From an uncultured Bacilli bacterium (GTDB lineage: Bacteria; Bacillota_I; Bacilli_A; RF39; UBA660), in assembly GCA_944371905.1 (NCBI GenBank), contig CALVYA010000010.1, positions 1 to 50,137 of the forward strand: a stretch of DNA of 50,137 nucleotides. The letters are read 5' to 3'. The notes below the pieces were generated by a model, which saw nothing but the letters and a program-made list of their open reading frames with translations, made no database searches and had not been told where the DNA came from. Positions within the stretch are counted from its first letter, which is position 1, and every line of letters begins with the position of its first letter. This document shows positions 46,633 through 50,137 of this stretch, one piece after another. A program made the position numbers and the translations under genes.

Positions 46633-47226
46633 TTACATTAACACCTCCAAATATCTATTAACTTCATCTTCGACATTAAGTTTTTTAGAATATTCTACTA
46701 ATTTTGGTAAATCTCTATTTTGCTTGTTCCTTAAATATTCAGTAATAGCATATTTAACAGTTTCTAAATCCTCTTTTTCTTTGTTTTTTAATAAATCACA
46801 AATACATCTTTCAGCATTATAACAAGTAATAATTTGGCCCTGTGGACTTTTAATTTCTATTTTTCCTAATTCAAAGATTTCTTTTTTTACAAAGTGTAAT
46901 TTTACATTATCCATATGTTTTAATTTCCCATTATATCCTCGGCAGACCGTAATGTGATAAATACTTGGAACTGTTTCACATAAACCTAAAAAATAAAGTG
47001 CTGTATCGTGTGAAAAAGTAGCGTTGTTTCCATAAATTAAATTAAAATATTCATCTCCCCAAGTATTTGGTAAAATATATAATCCATTTTTTACTCTTTC
47101 TATTTTGCCAGCTTTAACTAATCTTGTTAAAAATACACTATTAATACCATGTTTACAAACTTCTTTTGTTGTGATTATACCATTATTTACTTTAATTAGA
47201 TTTAAAATTTGCTCTTCTTTATTCAT
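46633..47226 (-). CDS. abiEi: AbiEi-type antitoxin and repressor
   Basis: The antitoxin of the AbiE system. The 197 residues begin with a winged helix (about 1-52: QILNLIKVNNGIITTKEVCK, then INSVFLTRLVKAGKIERVKNGLYI), which in relatives binds the promoter, followed by the AbiEi C-terminal domain with FSHDTALYFLGL, ITVCRGYNGK, IKSPQGQIITCYNAERCICDLL. It precedes the toxin, as usual. A 9-bp inverted repeat surrounds its promoter. AAGGAA lies before ATG. It is the first element gene after secA, separated from it by a hairpin. Confidence 0.92.
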   Translation of the reverse strand: MNKEEQILNLIKVNNGIITTKEVCKHGINSVFLTRLVKAGKIERVKNGLYILPNTWGDEYFNLIYGNNATFSHDTALYFLGLCETVPSIYHITVCRGYNGKLKHMDNVKLHFVKKEIFELGKIEIKSPQGQIITCYNAERCICDLLKNKEKEDLETVKYAITEYLRNKQNRDLPKLVEYSKKLNVEDEVNRYLEVLM

Positions 47227-47233
47227 AATTTTA

Positions 47234-47281
47234 TGTTCCTTTCAACATACATTATACTACAATTGTTAGTTAAAAGGAACA
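47234..47281 (-). promoter_or_regulatory. abiE promoter with inverted-repeat operator
   Basis: TGTTCCTTT (47234-47242) and AAAGGAACA (47273-47281) form a perfect 9-bp inverted repeat with a 30-bp gap. TATAAT (47251-47256, minus) lies between them, one arm covers the -35 position and the other the ribosome-binding site. AbiEi of Streptococcus represses by binding inverted repeats in its promoter. Confidence 0.7.
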
Positions 47282-47306
47282 CATAAACACAATATAATTT
47301 AATTAC

Positions 47307-47342
47307 AAAAAGAATGTTTACATATTTTTATGCAAACATTCT
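47307..47342 (-). terminator. Hairpin and terminator between secA and abiEi
   Basis: AGAATGTTT/AAACATTCT (47311-47319 with 47334-47342) and an inner CATA/TATG, separated by one mismatch, with a 4-nt loop and five T on the minus strand. It would end secA transcripts before the abiE promoter. Confidence 0.75.
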
Positions 47343-47351
47343 CTTATTTTT

Positions 47352-47459
47352 AAGGTATTTTGCAGTATTTCAACTCTTTTTGCAAACAATTTCAATATTT
47401 TTTTATTTTCTATTTTTTCTAAAATACATGTATTGCCTTATTTTATAAGGTATTATGCA
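47352..47459. repeat. Short repeats at the secA end of the element
   Basis: AAGGTATTTTGCA (47352-47364) and AAGGTATTATGCA (47447-47459) differ at one base; GTATTTCAA at 47365 also occurs at 42149. CCTTAT/ATAAGG (47436-47441 with 47445-47450) and the palindrome ATACATGTAT (47424-47433) lie between. They may be integrase arm sites. Confidence 0.45.
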
Positions 47460-49954
47460 TCACGGCCATGACAAAATTTATATTTTTTGCCCGAACCACA
47501 TGGGCAAAGATCATTTCTACCAATTTTTTTGCTTTTTTTAGGTTGAGCTTTAATAGCATCTTTACCATCATTAGTTATTTTATCTTTAGCCACTTCTTTT
47601 CTTTCAATGTTTTGTTTAATCTCTGATTTAACTAAGAAAATAGTAACATCTTTATCAATATTTTGTAACATATTGTCAAACATTTGATATCCTTCTACAG
47701 TATAAGCACGTAGTGGATCATCATGTCCATAACTTCTTAAATGAATTCCTTCTCTTAAATGGGACATTGTATTAATATGTTCTGTCCAATACTTATCAAT
47801 AATATTTAAAACAATTACTTTTTCAAATTCGTCTGAAATTTCTTTTGGAACCACTTTTATTTTTTCTTCATATTCTTCTACAATAATATTATATATTATT
47901 TCAATAATATCGTCTTCGTTACGTCCTTCTAAATCTTTAAAATTTAATTCTTTCTTTAATAAATTTTCGTTTGCAAATTCAACAATCTCTTTAATATCAT
48001 CATCTGTTAGTTTTCCTTCTGGATAAACGTGAGATTTAATTAAATCCATAACATGATTATGAACAGCATTTAAAACTGTATTATGAATAGATTCATTGTC
48101 CAAAATTTCATTTCTTTTAGCATATATAATTTCTCTTTGATTATTCATCACATCATCATATTGCAATAATTGTTTACGAATATCAAAATTATTACCTTCC
48201 ACTCTAGATTGTGCAGTTGCAATCGCCTTTGAGAAAGTTTTAGATTTAATACATTGATCTTCAGTAAAACCTAATGTTTGCATCATCATCTTGATTCTAT
48301 CACTACCGAATCTAACCATTAAATCGTCTTCCATAGACACATAAAATTGAGTAAATCCAGGATCTCCTTGACGACCAGAACGACCTCTTAACTGATTATC
48401 AATACGACGAGATTCATGCCTTTCAGTACCTAATACACACAATCCACCTAATTCTTTTACTTCGTCGGTTAACTTAATATCTGTTCCACGTCCAGCCATA
48501 TTAGTAGCAATAGTTACTGCTTTCTTTTCACCCGCTTTTGCAATGATTTCAGCTTCTCTTGCATGGTTTTTTGCATTTAATACTTCATGAGGTATTTTCT
48601 TTTTTTTCAATAAATCACTAATTAATTCATTAGTTTCAATAGCAATAGTACCAACTAGAACAGGTTGTCCTAATTTATATCTTCTTTCGATTTCATTTAT
48701 TAATGCTTTATATTTACCAACTTTAGTAGCATAAACAAGATCTGGTTCATCATCTCTTATTACTTCCTTATTAGTCGGTATACAAATAACAAACATATTA
48801 TAAATATTTCTAAATTCTTCTTCTTCTGTTTTTGCAGTACCTGTCATACCAGATAATTTTTTATACATTCTAAATAAATTTTGAAAAGTAATAGTAGCAA
48901 GAGTTTTAGTTTCTTGTTGAATCTTAACTCCTTCTTTAGCTTCAATAGCTTGATGAAGACCATCACTAAAAGCACGGCCTTTCATTAAACGCCCCGTAAA
49001 TTGATCAACAATTACTACTTGCCCATCTTGAACTACATAATCAACATCATTTCTCATAGAATAATTAGCTTTCAACGCTTGATTGATATGATGTACTAAA
49101 CTAGTTTGATTAATATCATATAAGTTATCCACTTTAAAATACTGTTCACCTTTTTTTACTCCATCTTCTGTAAGACTAACAGATTTTGTTTTCTCATCAT
49201 AAATATAATCTTCTTCTTTTTTTAAACTTTTAACAAAACTATCAGCATCCGTATAAAGGCGAGCACTTTTCATCTCACCACCTGATATAATCAAAGGCGT
49301 TCTGGCTTCATCTATCAAAACAGAATCAACTTCATCGATAATAGCAAAATTTAGTCCTCTTTGAACTCTATTTTCACTGCGAACGACCATATTGTCACGA
49401 AGATAATCAAAACCTAATTCATTATTTGTAGTATACAAAATATCACATTCATATTGTTCCTTTTTTTCTTTTGCACTTAAACTTCTAAGGTTAGTACCAA
49501 CCGTAAGTCCTAAAAATCTGTGAATATTACCCATCCAATTCGCATCACGATCAGCCAAATATTCATTAACAGTAACTATATGCACCCCGTTACCAGTTAA
49601 AGCATTTAAATATGCTGGCATAACACTAGTTAAAGTTTTACCTTCTCCTGTTTTCATCTCAGCAATATTTCCAAAATGAATTGCAATAGCACCCAATAAC
49701 TGTACATAGTAAGGTTTTTCACCAATTACCCTAAAACAAGCTTCCCTTGCTGTTGCATAAGCTTCAACTAATATATCTTCAAGAGTTTCTCCTTTATTTA
49801 ATCTTTCTTTAAACTCATCTGTTTTAGCTTGTAATTCATAATCACTTAATTTTGTATATTCCTCATCTAAAGCATCAATTTTATCAGCTAATGCAGAGAA
49901 TTTTTTTAATTCTTTGTATTCATGATCGAATAAATTTCTAAATATGCCCATCAT
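47453..49954 (-). CDS. secA: Preprotein translocase ATPase SecA
   Basis: SecA drives export through SecYEG. The 833 residues contain Walker [13 protein letters not shown] (99-110), [15 protein letters not shown] (about 206-220), the preprotein cross-linking domain, [11 protein letters not shown], the [13 protein letters not shown] helicase motif, the helical scaffold and a C-terminal SEC-C zinc motif [18 protein letters not shown] just before the end. The tail KFCHGRDA differs from the stranded KNCCGK remnant. The start has AGGAG 5 nt upstream. A strong promoter lies 20 nt further up. The element described here begins right behind its stop. Confidence 0.97.
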   Translation of the reverse strand: MMGIFRNLFDHEYKELKKFSALADKIDALDEEYTKLSDYELQAKTDEFKERLNKGETLEDILVEAYATAREACFRVIGEKPYYVQLLGAIAIHFGNIAEMKTGEGKTLTSVMPAYLNALTGNGVHIVTVNEYLADRDANWMGNIHRFLGLTVGTNLRSLSAKEKKEQYECDILYTTNNELGFDYLRDNMVVRSENRVQRGLNFAIIDEVDSVLIDEARTPLIISGGEMKSARLYTDADSFVKSLKKEEDYIYDEKTKSVSLTEDGVKKGEQYFKVDNLYDINQTSLVHHINQALKANYSMRNDVDYVVQDGQVVIVDQFTGRLMKGRAFSDGLHQAIEAKEGVKIQQETKTLATITFQNLFRMYKKLSGMTGTAKTEEEEFRNIYNMFVICIPTNKEVIRDDEPDLVYATKVGKYKALINEIERRYKLGQPVLVGTIAIETNELISDLLKKKKIPHEVLNAKNHAREAEIIAKAGEKKAVTIATNMAGRGTDIKLTDEVKELGGLCVLGTERHESRRIDNQLRGRSGRQGDPGFTQFYVSMEDDLMVRFGSDRIKMMMQTLGFTEDQCIKSKTFSKAIATAQSRVEGNNFDIRKQLLQYDDVMNNQREIIYAKRNEILDNESIHNTVLNAVHNHVMDLIKSHVYPEGKLTDDDIKEIVEFANENLLKKELNFKDLEGRNEDDIIEIIYNIIVEEYEEKIKVVPKEISDEFEKVIVLNIIDKYWTEHINTMSHLREGIHLRSYGHDDPLRAYTVEGYQMFDNMLQNIDKDVTIFLVKSEIKQNIERKEVAKDKITNDGKDAIKAQPKKSKKIGRNDLCPCGSGKKYKFCHGRDA

Positions 49955-49974
49955 ACCATCTCCTCATATTGAAT

Positions 49975-50003
49975 ATTTTATCAAAAAAACACAAATAATA
50001 CAA
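49975..50003 (-). promoter_or_regulatory. secA promoter
   Basis: On the minus strand, TTGTAT (49998-50003), 17 bp and TAAAAT (49975-49980) with TG one base upstream. The leader would be about 14 nt. Confidence 0.75.
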
Positions 50004-50050
50004 AGTTTTTAGATAATAAAATAGCAAAAGTTATAATAATGTATTATTTT

Positions 50051-50083
50051 AAATAAAAAACCACTAGTTCAACTAGTGGTTTT
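50051..50083 (-). terminator. Terminator upstream of secA
   Basis: An 11-bp perfect stem (50057-50067 with 50073-50083) and a 5-nt loop with six T on the minus strand. It would close a minus-strand gene to the right of the window. Confidence 0.75.
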
Positions 50084-50114
50084 ACTTAAACACCTATAAG
50101 GTGATATTACTGGC

Positions 50115-50137
50115 AGCTCCCATTTGGGAGCTTTTTT
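50115..50137 (+). terminator. Plus-strand terminator at the right edge
   Basis: AGCTCCC/GGGAGCT (50115-50121 with 50126-50132), a 4-nt loop and at least five T to the window end. No plus-strand gene is seen before it. Confidence 0.8.

Larger units (their letters stand above)
42103..47452. mobile_element. Probable integrative element in the 3' end of secA, carrying AbiE and an OLD nuclease
   Basis: This 5.3-kb stretch lies between the end of secA and a stranded SEC-C remnant. It contains abiEi-abiEii, a tyrosine integrase (split) and an OLD-type nuclease, all minus, and no housekeeping gene. Short GTATT-containing repeats lie near both ends (42113-42202 and 47352-47459), as expected for integrase arm sites. 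The limits are estimates, since no long exact direct repeat marks the core sites. Two genes use GTG starts, unlike most neighbours. Confidence 0.6.
50032..50137 (+). ncRNA. Possible small plus-strand RNA ending in a terminator
   Basis: TATAAT (50032-50037) is followed by three hairpins: 50057-50083, CACCT/AGGTG (50091-50103) and the AGCTCCC stem with T-tract (50115-50137). No reading frame fits between. A roughly 95-nt RNA is possible, but the -35 is weak and the hairpins could belong to flanking genes. Confidence 0.3.

Noticed and set aside
42055-47510. Long exact att direct repeat at the element ends
   Set aside because: By eye the secA end and the remnant share only short identical runs such as CATG-GG and TATAAA, so I do not annotate att core sites.

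Overview
The window is chromosomal DNA from a strongly AT-rich, low-GC Gram-positive bacterium of the Bacilli. Genes are tightly packed, almost all on the minus strand, and read with the standard bacterial code (conserved tryptophans are TGG). Spo0A, a SigH-type sigma factor, WhiA and YvcK, the sigH-rlmB-mrnC-cysS and secG-rnr-smpB gene orders, and a walled-cell gene set (murD, FemX-like transferase, LTA-synthase-like sulfatase) place it in the Bacillota. The very low GC and short proteins resemble uncultured gut lineages near the Mollicutes/Erysipelotrichia (RF39-like). That last placement is inference. No rRNA or tRNA genes or CRISPR arrays were seen, and no gene-free stretch exceeds about 240 bases.

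Layout, left to right. 1-7155: smpB, a CapA-like phosphatase, rnr, secG, eno, murD and a small membrane protein, all minus. 7256-8518: a FemAB-type transferase on plus, sharing a terminator with a P-type Ca2+-ATPase. 11373-15789: the str cluster (rpsL-rpsG-fusA-tuf) with a clear promoter and a folded leader. 15888-23112: a PflX-like radical SAM protein (plus), then a small membrane protein, an HExxH protein, a Y-family polymerase, gpmI, a DUF4143-type ATPase and spo0A. 23262-30766: tpiA, a glycolipid glycosyltransferase, a flippase-like protein, pgk, an unknown 166-residue protein, gap and a nucleoside kinase. 30901-37923: clpP (plus) converging on whiA-yvcK, a tail-anchored kinase-like protein, sigH, rlmB, mrnC, a zinc peptidase and cysS. 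38012-41986: a NERD protein, the LTA-synthase-like protein and a deoxyribosyltransferase-fold protein.

The five lower-glycolysis genes keep the classical order gap-pgk-tpiA-gpmI-eno but are spread over about 25 kb with unrelated genes between them. The pgk-flippase-glycosyltransferase-tpiA stretch looks like one tight operon that couples glycolysis to envelope glycolipid genes.

The accessory part is about 42.1-47.45 kb, directly downstream of secA. It holds an AbiEi/AbiEii type IV toxin-antitoxin pair, a tyrosine integrase split by a -1 shift at a run of eight A, and an OLD-family ATPase-TOPRIM nuclease. At its far end lies a short decayed SEC-C zinc motif, the kind of sequence that ends secA. 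I read the region as a small defence-carrying integrative element that entered the 3' end of secA and stranded the old tail 5.4 kb away. This is the most interesting system in the window. The gene families are clear; the secA-targeting model is inference.
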